This document shows positions 21,146 through 29,970 of a stretch of DNA of 64,000 nucleotides, piece after piece. The DNA is from Peribacillus butanolivorans (GTDB lineage Bacteria; Bacillota; Bacilli; Bacillales; DSM-1321), in NCBI RefSeq assembly GCF_001273755.1, contig NZ_LGYA01000001.1, positions 3,459,540 through 3,523,539 on the forward strand, written 5' to 3'. Position 1 is the first letter of the stretch; the number at the start of each line of letters is the position of its first letter. A model generated the notes under the pieces. That model worked only from the letters and a program-made list of their open reading frames with translations. It had not been told where the DNA came from and searched no databases. The translations under genes and the position numbers were made by a program.

Positions 21146-22333
21146 TTAGTCTCCTTGAATGATTGGCTGTCCAATCGCTATATCTTCAATAACTTGGTAA
21201 TGTATAGATAATTTAACTTTACCATTCTCTATGCTTTCGTGCAAAATTTTTTCTCCCACGATTTCATCTTCCTCATCGAGCAGCTTTTGCAAATCGGCTC
21301 GGGCCATTTTTTTACCTTCCTTTATCGCTTCTTCCTTCGTATAACTTCGGACAATATCATCCTTGCTCCTTAAGGTCACAACTTTATAGGAAATAGGCAG
21401 TTCCCATTGAAGAAAGTGAAACGGCCTCACAGTCGTTTCTTTTTCCTGTTTTTCATATCCCGGATCTTTGAAACCCCAGATTGGCAAAGAAAATCCACTC
21501 ATTTTTAAATAGTGCTTACTCGTTTCATTTCCGTTTAAAACAGAAAATTTAGTTTTCAACGGAACCTTCACTTCCGCTTTATACCAGGTTTTCCCTTTTA
21601 TTACTCCCTGAGCTGATACAATTTCCGGCTTGTCTTCTTTCCCAATCACACCTGAAACAAGAAGCTGCCCTTTGCCGACATAATCATTTACGTTTACTAT
21701 AGATTGTCCTTTTTTTACGAACAAATCAGTGATTATTGCTTTTTTCGAAGCTACCAAATTCTGTGGAGACGTTTTCTCGATTTCTTTCGGCTGCCGTTTT
21801 TCAACAACTCTAAAATGGTAAGTTGTCCCCTTCAGCTCAACTCCCACCCACGTTAATGCGCCAATCCGATCAGATAGTTTACGCTGGATTGTATCCACAT
21901 CATCAACAAAAAATTGCACCTTACCAATTTTCACGCCCATCTTGTCCAACTCTTTTCGGATGGCATGCTCGGTTGCCGGCTTTGCACCTTGCACATCAAT
22001 GCCCCAAACCATATTGGAAAGTACAAAAATACAAAGCAGGAAGGCAATTAGACCAGCCAAAAACCCGCTATTTTTCATTACTCTCTTCAATAGGAACGGA
22101 ACGCCTTTTCCCTGCATGAACTTTACTTTGCAGTCACTTTTACGCATAACCTGACGGAGCTTTGGAATATCTCTAAAATCCATATGAAAAATTAGAGATT
22201 CACTTCCAACACGCTTCACATCCCAGATATGAAGCCCTCTCCTTGTCAGCATGTTAATCAACCGTTCCGCACCTCTGCCATAAGCCTTCACTTTAACATA
22301 GCCTGTATAGTAGTTTGTCCATTGGTTTTTCAT
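21146..22333 (-). CDS. yqfD: Sporulation protein YqfD
   Basis: A 395-residue membrane protein. The N-terminal cytoplasmic part is TGYVKVKAYGRGAERLINML; one membrane segment lies around residues 90-108 (AGLIAFLLCIFVLSNMVWG); the rest is predicted outside. In B. subtilis YqfC-YqfD are SigE-dependent and affect sporulation. ATG behind GGGAGGTC; 16 nt after yqfC. Confidence 0.9.
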   Translation of the reverse strand: MKNQWTNYYTGYVKVKAYGRGAERLINMLTRRGLHIWDVKRVGSESLIFHMDFRDIPKLRQVMRKSDCKVKFMQGKGVPFLLKRVMKNSGFLAGLIAFLLCIFVLSNMVWGIDVQGAKPATEHAIRKELDKMGVKIGKVQFFVDDVDTIQRKLSDRIGALTWVGVELKGTTYHFRVVEKRQPKEIEKTSPQNLVASKKAIITDLFVKKGQSIVNVNDYVGKGQLLVSGVIGKEDKPEIVSAQGVIKGKTWYKAEVKVPLKTKFSVLNGNETSKHYLKMSGFSLPIWGFKDPGYEKQEKETTVRPFHFLQWELPISYKVVTLRSKDDIVRSYTKEEAIKEGKKMARADLQKLLDEEDEIVGEKILHESIENGKVKLSIHYQVIEDIAIGQPIIQGD

Positions 22334-22348
22334 GGAGACCTCCCGGGA

Positions 22349-22633
22349 TCATTCATTGATAAAATATACCTTGTCAATCTTGCCTTCGAGCATGATTTCT
22401 TCCGGCAAAATCGTCTTAATGACAAAGGCTGTTCCCTTTATTAGCAGCTGACCATTTTTCAGCATCAATCGTACTTCACTGTCAGTAAAAGCTAATAAGC
22501 CACGATGATTTTCAATATAAATATGTAATTGTCCGATCATAGTAATTCGCGGCAGGTCCATCATGACATCTTGCGGAAGGTCCATTGTTTTGGTCATAAG
22601 CTGTTTCATTTTTTTTCCCCAATTACGAGCCAT
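22349..22633 (-). CDS. yqfC: Sporulation protein YqfC
   Basis: A 94-residue YabP/YqfC-family protein; the diagnostic string is DLPRITMIGQLHIYIENHRG. It probably works with YqfD in the mother cell. Its start codon directly follows the T-tract of a terminator-like hairpin, and its AAAGGGGG binding site is part of the hairpin stem (see 22634-22681). This suggests that translation depends on which promoter makes the transcript. Confidence 0.92.
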   Translation of the reverse strand: MARNWGKKMKQLMTKTMDLPQDVMMDLPRITMIGQLHIYIENHRGLLAFTDSEVRLMLKNGQLLIKGTAFVIKTILPEEIMLEGKIDKVYFINE

Positions 22634-22681
22634 AAAAAAGAACCCCCTTTCATCTCAATGTATGAAATGAAAGAGGGTTCT
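22634..22681 (-). terminator. Terminator-like hairpin containing the yqfC ribosome binding site
   Basis: Minus strand: a 15-bp stem (arms 22667-22681 and 22639-22653, one G-U pair), a 13-nt loop, then T6 that abuts the yqfC ATG at 22633. The AAAGGGGG of yqfC lies in the 3' arm (22643-22650). It can end read-through from yqfB and also mask yqfC translation. A TATAAT lies at 22690-22695 but without a good -35. Confidence 0.75.
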
Positions 22682-22758
22682 AGCACAAAATTATAAAGGA
22701 ACAAAAGTCTATTTTTTTATTGCATCAAATACATAATGCAAACAGGTCCCCTATCGAG

Positions 22759-23262
22759 TTATCTCCTTGACCTCTGAAGACTTCGCTTCGCCCTTGGCGG
22801 TCCCAGCACTTCTGACATGATGATGCCATCAATCAGCTGTTTTTTGCCAAAAGACGGTCCTTTGCGATAGACCGGACTGTTATTATCAGATATCGCTGAT
22901 GTAATTTGATCCGCCTTCGCTTTTTGATATAAACGCTCTTGATCGTACTTCTGCTGCAGACGCCTAAGCTCCGCAATCCTTTTGTTAGCTTCAGTTTTCG
23001 TCTCATCGATTACTTCAGCAGCCTGTGCTGCCTGCTGTTCGACTTTCCTTACGGGAGCAGGTGCAGGCCTTTGCTGTTGATTACCTTGTGCCATTTCACC
23101 TTGAAGCTCCCGGATGACCTCCTGCCATTTCTTTTTCGGAGGCGTATTTGGATCATCACTTTGCTGAGGCTGCTTTTTCTTTCCTAACATGGACGTTAAA
23201 ATACCGATCAAGACAATGATAAGGAATGGGTTCTTGAGAAAGAAATCAATAAAATCTCCCAT
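22759..23262 (-). CDS. yqfB: YqfB-like membrane-anchored protein
   Basis: A 167-residue protein with one N-terminal membrane anchor (FFLKNPFLIIVLIGILTSML, about 8-27), a Lys/Gln/Pro-rich linker, a coiled helix (about 80-120) and a basic end (RAKRSLQRSRR). I assign YqfB from its position behind floA rather than from a known motif. It probably belongs to the SigW-driven nfeD-floA transcript. Function unknown. Confidence 0.65.
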   Translation of the reverse strand: MGDFIDFFLKNPFLIIVLIGILTSMLGKKKQPQQSDDPNTPPKKKWQEVIRELQGEMAQGNQQQRPAPAPVRKVEQQAAQAAEVIDETKTEANKRIAELRRLQQKYDQERLYQKAKADQITSAISDNNSPVYRKGPSFGKKQLIDGIIMSEVLGPPRAKRSLQRSRR

Positions 23263-23284
23263 TTAAAGACCTCCCTTTCCTGAT

Positions 23285-24313
23285 CTAATTATTATTATTG
23301 TTATTATTATTATTATTATTGTTAATGTTGTTATCTTTTGGATTGTCGGAGATTTTACTGATGGAATCACGCATATCCGTATCAGCCGTGATATTTTGGA
23401 TATTCATATAATCCATCACTCCAAGGTTTCCACTTTTTAGTGCATCTGCCATAGCCAACGGAACTTCCGCTTCGGATTGGACAACCTTCGCTCGCATTTC
23501 CTGAACGCGGGCAACCATTTCCTGTTCAAGCGCAACAGCCATGGCACGTCGTTCTTCTGCTTTTGCCTGGGCAATTTTCTTATCCGCTTCGGCTTGGTCT
23601 GTTTGCAAGATCGCCCCGATGTTTTTCCCGATATCCACTTCAGCGATATCAATGGAAAGAATTTCGAATGCCGTTCCTGAATCCAACCCTTTTGATAAAA
23701 CAGTTCTTGAAATCAAATCGGGATGTTCCAGTACATCCGTGTGCATTTTCGAAGCACCAATTGTGGATACGATCCCTTCCCCTACACGGGCAATGATCGT
23801 CTCTTCACCGGCACCACCGACTAGACGTTCAATATTGGCACGAACCGTGATCCTTGCCTTTGCTTTTACTTCAATCCCATTCATTGCTACACCAGAGATG
23901 AACGGAGTTTCGATCACTTTCGGGTTAACGCTCATTTGAACAGCTTGCAGTACATCACGACCAGCAAGATCAATAGCTGCACCCCGTTCGAAAGGCAGCA
24001 CGATATTGGCACGTTCTGCAGCAATTAATGCGTTCACGACGCGATCGACATTACCTCCTGCAAGGTAATGGCTCTCCAATTGATTCGTTGAAACATTAAT
24101 TCCAGCCTTATGGGCTTTGATAAGAGGATTGACAACTCTGCTTGGTATAACTCGACGAAGCCTCATACCCACCAATGTAAATATACTGATTTTGACTCCT
24201 GCCGCTAAAGCAGAAATCCATAACATTACTGGTACGAATGTGAAAAATACTGCCAATACGATGATAGCAGCAATCACTGCCAGTACAATAAAAATCGTTC
24301 CTGAAGTTATCAC
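23285..24313 (-). CDS. floA: Flotillin-like protein FloA
   Basis: A 342-residue flotillin of membrane microdomains. A hydrophobic hairpin (about 5-45) is followed by the SPFH region and a coiled domain rich in Ala/Glu ([24 protein letters not shown], about 235-290). It ends in DNNINN and a run of 12 Asn encoded by an AAT/AAC microsatellite, longer than I recall in B. subtilis. GTG start, with AGGATGA 11 nt upstream. Flotillin and NfeD pairs typically work together. Confidence 0.93.
   Translation of the reverse strand: MITSGTIFIVLAVIAAIIVLAVFFTFVPVMLWISALAAGVKISIFTLVGMRLRRVIPSRVVNPLIKAHKAGINVSTNQLESHYLAGGNVDRVVNALIAAERANIVLPFERGAAIDLAGRDVLQAVQMSVNPKVIETPFISGVAMNGIEVKAKARITVRANIERLVGGAGEETIIARVGEGIVSTIGASKMHTDVLEHPDLISRTVLSKGLDSGTAFEILSIDIAEVDIGKNIGAILQTDQAEADKKIAQAKAEERRAMAVALEQEMVARVQEMRAKVVQSEAEVPLAMADALKSGNLGVMDYMNIQNITADTDMRDSISKISDNPKDNNINNNNNNNNNNNN
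23288..23320 (-). repeat. ATT/GTT trinucleotide microsatellite in floA
   Basis: A run of about 11 ATT or GTT triplets (plus strand) encodes the C-terminal poly-Asn of FloA immediately before the stop. Such repeats can change length by slippage; in-frame changes alter only the number of Asn residues. Confidence 0.9.
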
Positions 24314-24339
24314 TTAATGATTCATCCTTCCTGTATCTT

Positions 24340-25665
24340 TTAATTTGATTCCGGAATTTCCCGGACGACAACCCTAGATCCTTCAACTTTAACAATTATG
24401 ATTGCCGAACCTTTGGAAACAAAACTTCCTTCAGTCACGACATCAACTCTTTCATCATTAATCAAAGCTGTTCCTGAAGGCCTTAAATCTGTAAGGGCCT
24501 TCCCTTCAACACCTAATAAATCCACTCGATTCGGATTGCTCACATACCCTTGTTCCGTTTTTGTTGCATCGGTTAATATCATTTTCCTGAAAAATTTCAT
24601 CTGTTTTCCAAACACCTTTACAAGTAGGATGAATACCAAAATGGATACGGTAATCGCAATTAGCAAGGAAATCGTCATATGAACAGGATCACCTGAAGCG
24701 AGGAATAGACTTCCCACAATCGAGGTAAACCCAAGCAGCCCGATAATCCCCCCTGGGACAAAAAATTCTACTAGTACAAGAATGATTCCAATAATGAAAA
24801 ATGCTAACGATTCGTACCCGGTGATACCTGCGACAAGATGGCCATAAAAGAACAACACAAGACTGGAAATCCCAATAACACCCGGAATTCCAAAACCAGG
24901 TGAAAACAATTCAATCACAATCCCGATTCCTGCTATTGTTAATAAAATAGGAATGACAATTGGATTGGTCAAAAAGCGGGCAAGTTTCTCAGGAAAGCTT
25001 TCTTCGATAGATCGAATATCGGCATCCTCAACCCCAAGTATACTATACAGCTCTTCTATCCCAGAAACGGTACCTTCACTATAGCCAGCCTTTTTAGCCT
25101 GTTCCGCTGTAAATGTCAGCAGCTTTCCGGTTTCTGCACCATATTCAGGAAGGTTGATGTCTTCATCCGCCATCGCCTGGGCAAAAATCGGATCGCGTCC
25201 ATTTTGTTCAGCAGCAGTCGTCATGGCAGCAAGCCAATAAGATTGCGCTTTCTTTCCTGCAGCGTTTCCTGATGAATCAATAACAGCTGCCGATCCCATC
25301 GTCGCACTCGGAACCATATAGATCTCATCGGCACTCAGAGAAATATAAGCGCCTGCAGAAAGAGCTCTGTTATTGACGTAGGCAACTGTCTTTATTGGTG
25401 AATCGGACACTAACTTAGCAATTTTCCCTGCCGCATCAACAGCACCACCAGGGGTATTCACCTCGAAAACGACAAGATCTGCATTAGCGGCTTCTGCAGT
25501 GGTCAACGCACGCTCTAAAAAAGCAGAGAGTCCCTTTTCCACCGTTTCTTCAATCGGAACATGGTAAACGATCTTCTCCTTTGCAGAAACAGCCGGCACC
25601 ATCAGTGAAGACATGGTAAACAGCAATCCAAATAAGAGCAAAGAAATATAACGCCAAATTTTCAA
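24340..25665 (-). CDS. nfeD: NfeD family membrane serine protease
   Basis: A 441-residue protein. A signal peptide (about 1-28), a ClpP-like serine protease domain (about 30-225, with FEVNTPGGAVDAA and NNRALSAGAYISLSADEI), a multi-span membrane domain (about 235-360), and a C-terminal NfeD OB-fold ending in VEGSRVVVREI. B. subtilis YqeZ is its counterpart. TTG start behind AAAGGAGG. Transcribed from a SigW promoter with floA and yqfB, the cell-envelope stress regulon. Confidence 0.93.
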   Translation of the reverse strand: MKIWRYISLLLFGLLFTMSSLMVPAVSAKEKIVYHVPIEETVEKGLSAFLERALTTAEAANADLVVFEVNTPGGAVDAAGKIAKLVSDSPIKTVAYVNNRALSAGAYISLSADEIYMVPSATMGSAAVIDSSGNAAGKKAQSYWLAAMTTAAEQNGRDPIFAQAMADEDINLPEYGAETGKLLTFTAEQAKKAGYSEGTVSGIEELYSILGVEDADIRSIEESFPEKLARFLTNPIVIPILLTIAGIGIVIELFSPGFGIPGVIGISSLVLFFYGHLVAGITGYESLAFFIIGIILVLVEFFVPGGIIGLLGFTSIVGSLFLASGDPVHMTISLLIAITVSILVFILLVKVFGKQMKFFRKMILTDATKTEQGYVSNPNRVDLLGVEGKALTDLRPSGTALINDERVDVVTEGSFVSKGSAIIIVKVEGSRVVVREIPESN

Positions 25666-25810
25666 CGGAACGCCTCCTTTCCCGTATTTAACGCTGTAAG
25701 CGGCCTCCGATTTTCCGAAGAATACTTACTAGATAAATTCAGCCCGTAACTAAAAATTGAATAAGAGGCCCCTGCAAATGAAGCTACCCTTTACTCTGTT
25801 CCTTAGTTAT
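25666..25810 (-). other. Leader of the nfeD operon
   Basis: About 140 nt between the SigW promoter and the TTG start. A GGCCTCCGATTTTCCGAAG region shows weak self-complementarity but no clear riboswitch. No small gene recognised. Confidence 0.4.
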
Positions 25811-25836
25811 TACGTATGTATATGAAAAAGGTTTCA
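25811..25836 (-). promoter_or_regulatory. SigW promoter of nfeD-floA-yqfB
   Basis: Minus strand: TGAAAC (25831-25836), 16 nt, CGTA (25811-25814). This is the exact ECF SigW consensus. The B. subtilis yqeZ-yqfAB operon is a known SigW target. Confidence 0.88.
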
Positions 25837-25928
25837 AAAAAAGCAAATAAATTTAAAAGTATCCATAATATCTCTCCATTTGTCCCAATAATATACGCAT
25901 AAATATTTTAATCTAATCCTTTAATACA

Positions 25929-25957
25929 CAAAAACCACAGGCAATTTGCCTGCGGTT
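25929..25957 (-). terminator. Terminator of rpsU-yqeY
   Basis: AACCGCAGGCAA pairs with TTGCCTGTGGTT (one G-U pair), followed on the minus strand by T5. It sits 12 nt after the yqeY stop. Confidence 0.85.
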
Positions 25958-25968
25958 AGGTTTCGAGT

Positions 25969-26412
25969 TTAAGATAGATGTTGTTGTACTAAGTTGTTTA
26001 CTAGAGAACCATCTGCTTTACCTTTAACTTTAGGCATTAAAGCTCCCATAACTCTCCCCATATCTGCTTTGGACGTTGCATTGACTTCTAAAATTGTTTG
26101 TTTAACAATTTTAGAAATCTCTTCTTCTGAAAGTTGCTCAGGCATATATGCCTCTACGTATACTAGTTCGGTGCGGACTTTATCCACGAGATCGGAACGA
26201 CCTGCGTTTTCAAACTCCTGGAGGGAGTCTTTGCGTTGTTTTAATTCGCGAGAGAGCACTGTCAATTCTTCATCATCTGTTAAATCTTGTCTCAGCTTTA
26301 GAGCTTCATTTTGAATAGAAGCTTTCAGCATCCGAATAACAGATAGTTTGTCCTTTTCCTTGTTCTTCATCGCTTGTTTCATATCATTATTTAAACGCTC
26401 GAGAAGACTCAT
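25969..26412 (-). CDS. yqeY: GatB/YqeY domain protein
   Basis: A 147-residue protein with the all-helical YqeY fold also found at the end of GatB/GatE. Conserved parts: [34 protein letters not shown], and the C-terminal [17 protein letters not shown]. It may bind tRNA; no enzyme activity is established. It lies 14 nt after rpsU and shares its promoter. Confidence 0.93.
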   Translation of the reverse strand: MSLLERLNNDMKQAMKNKEKDKLSVIRMLKASIQNEALKLRQDLTDDEELTVLSRELKQRKDSLQEFENAGRSDLVDKVRTELVYVEAYMPEQLSEEEISKIVKQTILEVNATSKADMGRVMGALMPKVKGKADGSLVNNLVQQHLS

Positions 26413-26426
26413 CTTTCCACCCTCTC

Positions 26427-26600
26427 TTAGAATTTACGTTTTCTTGCAGCTTCAGACTTTTTCTTACGTTTTACGCTTGGTTTTTCATAAAATTCACGCT
26501 TCCTAGCTTCCTGAAGCGATCCTGCTTTAGATACAGTACGTTTGAAACGACGAAGAGCATCTTCAAGCGATTCGTTTTTACGAACGACGGTTTTAGACAT
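26427..26600 (-). CDS. rpsU: 30S ribosomal protein S21
   Basis: A 57-residue basic protein: [20 protein letters not shown] and a Lys/Arg tail. A longer frame opens upstream, but GGGAGGGAAAGAG immediately precedes the ATG at 26600 and gives the standard S21 length. It binds 16S rRNA near the decoding platform. It is the first gene of an rpsU-yqeY transcript. Confidence 0.96.
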   Translation of the reverse strand: MSKTVVRKNESLEDALRRFKRTVSKAGSLQEARKREFYEKPSVKRKKKSEAARKRKF

Positions 26601-26667
26601 CTCTTTCCCTCCCTCCGAAAACAACACACTAACTCAAGTTGTCAACATGTTATACATGTACTAAACA

Positions 26668-26696
26668 ATTATAATATATCATCTTTAACAGGTCAA
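26668..26696 (-). promoter_or_regulatory. SigA promoter of rpsU-yqeY
   Basis: Minus strand: TTGACC (26691-26696), 17-nt spacer, perfect TATAAT (26668-26673). Confidence 0.85.
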
Positions 26697-26835
26697 CCAA
26701 TAAAATCAAACTTATTTCGAATATTATCATGTTTATGTCATAATTTTTCACTAAACAATCATCCTAGAGCAAAGAAATCCTTTTTATAGCATGTCTACCC
26801 CCTTTGGACCATAAGCTGATTAAGGGGTGAGAGTC

Positions 26836-27768
26836 ATGTATGAGCTCATTTTATTTCTATTATTCATTGCGATATTTTTAGCCGGTATGGCTGTTTTACG
26901 TATCGGATTGTTCAATATGTCCGGTGCTGCATTAAAAACTTTCCTCTCAAAGGTAACAGATAGACCCTGGAAAGGCTTTTTTGCCGGTACCATTTTTACA
27001 GGAATCCTCCAGAGCAGCTCAGCGGTCATGGTTATGACGGTCGGCCTCGTTTCTGCAGGCAGTTTAACTTTCCCACAAACAATCGGTATTATTCTAGGAA
27101 CAAATATCGGTTCTACCTTCACAGCAGAATTTATGACCATTTCCTTGGATCGTTGGATAATTCCTGGTGTCATCAGTGGTGCTATTCTTTGTTTAATGCC
27201 AAAAGTATTATTGAAAAGCGCTGGGATGTCCCTAATCGGTATCTCAGCTATCTTCGCAGCGATGAGTGGCTTTAAAATGCTTTCGAAACCTATTGCAGTC
27301 TATCCATCGGTACAGACTCTAATCAGCAACATAGAGGATCATATGAGTATTGCTCTATTGGCTGGTATCTTGTTAACGGCAATGATTCATTCTAGCTCCG
27401 CGACTATTGGAATAGCAATGAGCTTTTTAATGAGCGGGGAGTTATCCGTCGCTTCCGCCATTATCATGATGCTCGGCTCTAATATAGGCACCTGTATCAC
27501 CGGCTACATGGCCAGCATCGGTTCTGGTAGACAAGCTGCTTTTACAGCTTATGCACATATTTGGTTAAATGTAATCGGAGTTGCAGCTTTTCTCCCTCTT
27601 GTGGACGTCCTAGAACGAACAGCTGCTTTTTTTACCGATGATAAGGGAACACAACTCGCGCATGCTAGTGTTATTTTCAATATCGTGACTTCTTTGATCG
27701 TTTTACCATTTGCACGCCAATTTTCCAACTTTATTTTATTGATCCATCGTCCGCATATAAAAAAATAA
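26836..27768 (+). CDS. yqeW: Na/Pi cotransporter family protein YqeW
   Basis: A 310-residue membrane protein with 8-9 hydrophobic segments. It carries the duplicated NptA/PhoU-type motif: GILQSSSAVMVMTVGL plus GTNIGSTF in the first half, and AMIHSSSATIGIA plus GSNIGTCITG in the second. This QSSS repeat is diagnostic of Na+/phosphate cotransporters. GTG at 26827 is also in frame, but GGGGTGA before the ATG at 26836 is better. It stands alone on the plus strand between rpsU and deoC. Confidence 0.9.
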   Translation: MYELILFLLFIAIFLAGMAVLRIGLFNMSGAALKTFLSKVTDRPWKGFFAGTIFTGILQSSSAVMVMTVGLVSAGSLTFPQTIGIILGTNIGSTFTAEFMTISLDRWIIPGVISGAILCLMPKVLLKSAGMSLIGISAIFAAMSGFKMLSKPIAVYPSVQTLISNIEDHMSIALLAGILLTAMIHSSSATIGIAMSFLMSGELSVASAIIMMLGSNIGTCITGYMASIGSGRQAAFTAYAHIWLNVIGVAAFLPLVDVLERTAAFFTDDKGTQLAHASVIFNIVTSLIVLPFARQFSNFILLIHRPHIKK

Positions 27769-27792
27769 GCCGCACTCTTAAGAATGCGGCTT
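27767..27792. terminator. Shared terminator of yqeW and deoC
   Basis: AAGCCGCA pairs with TGCGGCTT around a 10-nt loop. On the minus strand it is followed by ATTTTTTT, so it is strongest for deoC. Confidence 0.8.
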
Positions 27793-27797
27793 GTAAA

Positions 27798-28469
27798 TTA
27801 ATAATCAGAGTCAGCTGTTAAGCCCTTTAAGATGGAGACACCTGCACTCGCTCCAATTCTTGTTGCACCCGCTTCAATCACTTTCTGAGCATCACTCGTG
27901 TTACGAACTCCGCCTGAAGCTTTAACGCCGATATCTGGTCCTACTGTTTTTCTCATAAGCGCAACATCTTCAACTGTTGCACCGCCAGTTGAAAAACCAG
28001 TTGAGGTTTTAACGAAATCCGTTCCCGCTTTTACGGCAAGTTCGCAGGCACGGACTTTTTCTTCCTCAGTAAGTAAAGAGGTTTCAATAATTACTTTTGA
28101 CAGAGCTTTACCTGTCGATACCGCTACCACAGCTCGAATATCCCGCTCTACCAATTCATTATCCTTGTCCTTTAATGCGCCGATATTGATCACCATATCG
28201 ACTTCGTGTGCGCCATTACTGATGGCGTCTTTTGTTTCAAAAGCTTTAGTTTCTGGTGTAGTGGCACCTAAAGGGAAACCAATTACCGTACAAACTTTTA
28301 CTTCTGAGCCTTCTAAAAGCTCACTTGCATACTTCACCCAAGTCGGGTTTACGCATACTGAAGCAAAATTATACTCTCTCGCTTCTTCACATAATACCCT
28401 TATTTGTTCTTTCGTTGCATCTGCTTTTAATAAAGTGTGGTCAATTAAACCTGCTACATTTTGTGACAT
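27798..28469 (-). CDS. deoC: Deoxyribose-phosphate aldolase
   Basis: A 223-residue class I aldolase that cleaves 2-deoxyribose-5-phosphate to glyceraldehyde-3-phosphate and acetaldehyde. [12 protein letters not shown] at the N-terminus, EVDMVINIG, and the Schiff-base region [20 protein letters not shown] are intact. AAGGAGG before the ATG. In B. subtilis the gene is in the deoR-linked nucleoside operon; here it is a single gene between mtaB and yqeW. Confidence 0.95.
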   Translation of the reverse strand: MSQNVAGLIDHTLLKADATKEQIRVLCEEAREYNFASVCVNPTWVKYASELLEGSEVKVCTVIGFPLGATTPETKAFETKDAISNGAHEVDMVINIGALKDKDNELVERDIRAVVAVSTGKALSKVIIETSLLTEEEKVRACELAVKAGTDFVKTSTGFSTGGATVEDVALMRKTVGPDIGVKASGGVRNTSDAQKVIEAGATRIGASAGVSILKGLTADSDY

Positions 28470-28599
28470 ATATAATCCTCCTTAAAAACAATTTAAAACT
28501 AGTTGTACGTACCTCTCATCATACCATAGTTCTTCTATTTTGACGATATATATAGTCTTTACCCTAATGTACTAAGAAAACACGTTAAACAAAGAATAA

Positions 28600-28628
28600 A
28601 AAAAAGACAGCGAAAAAATCGCTGTCTT
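28600..28628 (-). terminator. Terminator of the mtaB operon
   Basis: AAGACAGCG pairs with CGCTGTCTT around an AT loop; minus strand ends in T8. The stem begins inside the mtaB stop codon. Confidence 0.88.
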
Positions 28629-29964
28629 ATATATTAGCTACTTGCTGCAACGGAATATCTTTCACAACCGTCACGAACTGTCCTTCGCTATGCGGATAGC
28701 CAGACTTTGTAATTTTCACTTTTACAATGTCACCAACCATTTCCTCGGTAGCGGGGAAGACTATTTTCATGTAATTATCCGAGTAGCCTTCATAAAGACC
28801 ATTTTCCAACTTAGTCTCAGGAATGACTTCAAGCACTTCTCCCTCAAATCGAGAAGCGTACTCTTTTGCCAACTGATCCGATAATGAAATCAGACGGTGA
28901 ACGCGTTCGTTTTTCACATCTTCATCCACTTGGTCTTCCATGCGTGCTGCAGGAGTCCCTGTCCGTTTTGAATACGGGAAGACATGAAGTTCGGAGAATT
29001 TATATTTTTCTATAAAATTATACGTCTCCAAAAATTCTTCTTCGGTTTCACCCGGGAAGCCTACGATTACATCAGATGTAACAGCAAGGCCTGGCAGTGC
29101 AACTTTTAATTTTTCAATTCGATCACCGAAGAAAGCCATTGTATATTTACGTCTCATCCGTTTTAAAACCGTATCAGAACCCGATTGGATAGGGATATGC
29201 AAATGACGAACTACCTTTTTCGAATTCGTCAGTACTTCAATGATTTCATCTGTAATTTGACTGGCTTCAATGGAAGAAATACGGATCCGCTTTAGCCCAT
29301 CAATTTTTTCCAAGTCACGTAGTAGCATCGCCAAATTATAATCCTTCAAGTCATCTCCGTAACCACCGGTATGAATGCCCGTCAAGACGAGCTCTTTATA
29401 TCCTGCCTCGACAAGCTGCTCAGCTTGATGAATGACTTCCTTTGGATCACGGGAACGCATTAAACCACGAGCCCATGGGATGATACAGAAAGTACAGAAA
29501 TTATTGCAACCTTCCTGAATCTTTAGTGAGGCACGAGTACGATCAGTAAATGCCGGTACATCCAATTCTTCATAGACACGGTTTTTCATAATATTCCCAA
29601 CCGCATTGATTGGTTCACGTTCTACCTTGAACTGCTCGATGTATTCAAGCAATTTAACCCTGTCCTGTGTTCCAACAACAATATCTACACCTGGAATTGC
29701 CATGATCTCTGCAGGAGATGTTTGTGCGTAACAACCCGTTACTGCTATAACAGCATTCGGATTTTTACGGATTGCACGACGGATGACCTGACGGCTCTTC
29801 TTATCGCCAGTATTCGTTACCGTGCAAGTGTTGATGACGTATACATCTGATGTATTTTCAAATTCAACACGATCATATCCCTCTGTCTTAAATAATTGCC
29901 AAATAGCTTCTGTTTCATAATGATTTACTTTACAACCTAATGTATGGAAAGCGACCGTTGCCAT
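28627..29964 (-). CDS. mtaB: tRNA (t6A37) methylthiotransferase MtaB
   Basis: A 445-residue radical-SAM enzyme that makes ms2t6A at tRNA position 37. The N-terminal UPF0004 domain binds one cluster (TLGCKVNHYET, INTCTVTNTGD, VTGCYAQ); the radical-SAM motif is CNNFCTFC (about 150-157); a TRAM domain ends the protein (about 375-440). It starts at ATG 7 nt after rsmE, so prmA-rsmE-mtaB appear co-transcribed. Confidence 0.95.
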   Translation of the reverse strand: MATVAFHTLGCKVNHYETEAIWQLFKTEGYDRVEFENTSDVYVINTCTVTNTGDKKSRQVIRRAIRKNPNAVIAVTGCYAQTSPAEIMAIPGVDIVVGTQDRVKLLEYIEQFKVEREPINAVGNIMKNRVYEELDVPAFTDRTRASLKIQEGCNNFCTFCIIPWARGLMRSRDPKEVIHQAEQLVEAGYKELVLTGIHTGGYGDDLKDYNLAMLLRDLEKIDGLKRIRISSIEASQITDEIIEVLTNSKKVVRHLHIPIQSGSDTVLKRMRRKYTMAFFGDRIEKLKVALPGLAVTSDVIVGFPGETEEEFLETYNFIEKYKFSELHVFPYSKRTGTPAARMEDQVDEDVKNERVHRLISLSDQLAKEYASRFEGEVLEVIPETKLENGLYEGYSDNYMKIVFPATEEMVGDIVKVKITKSGYPHSEGQFVTVVKDIPLQQVANI

Positions 29965-29970
29965 TTTTCA

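Noticed and set aside
22654..22666. CATACATT as a SigE promoter for yqfC
   Set aside because: No matching -35 at 14-16 nt; kept only as part of the hairpin finding.
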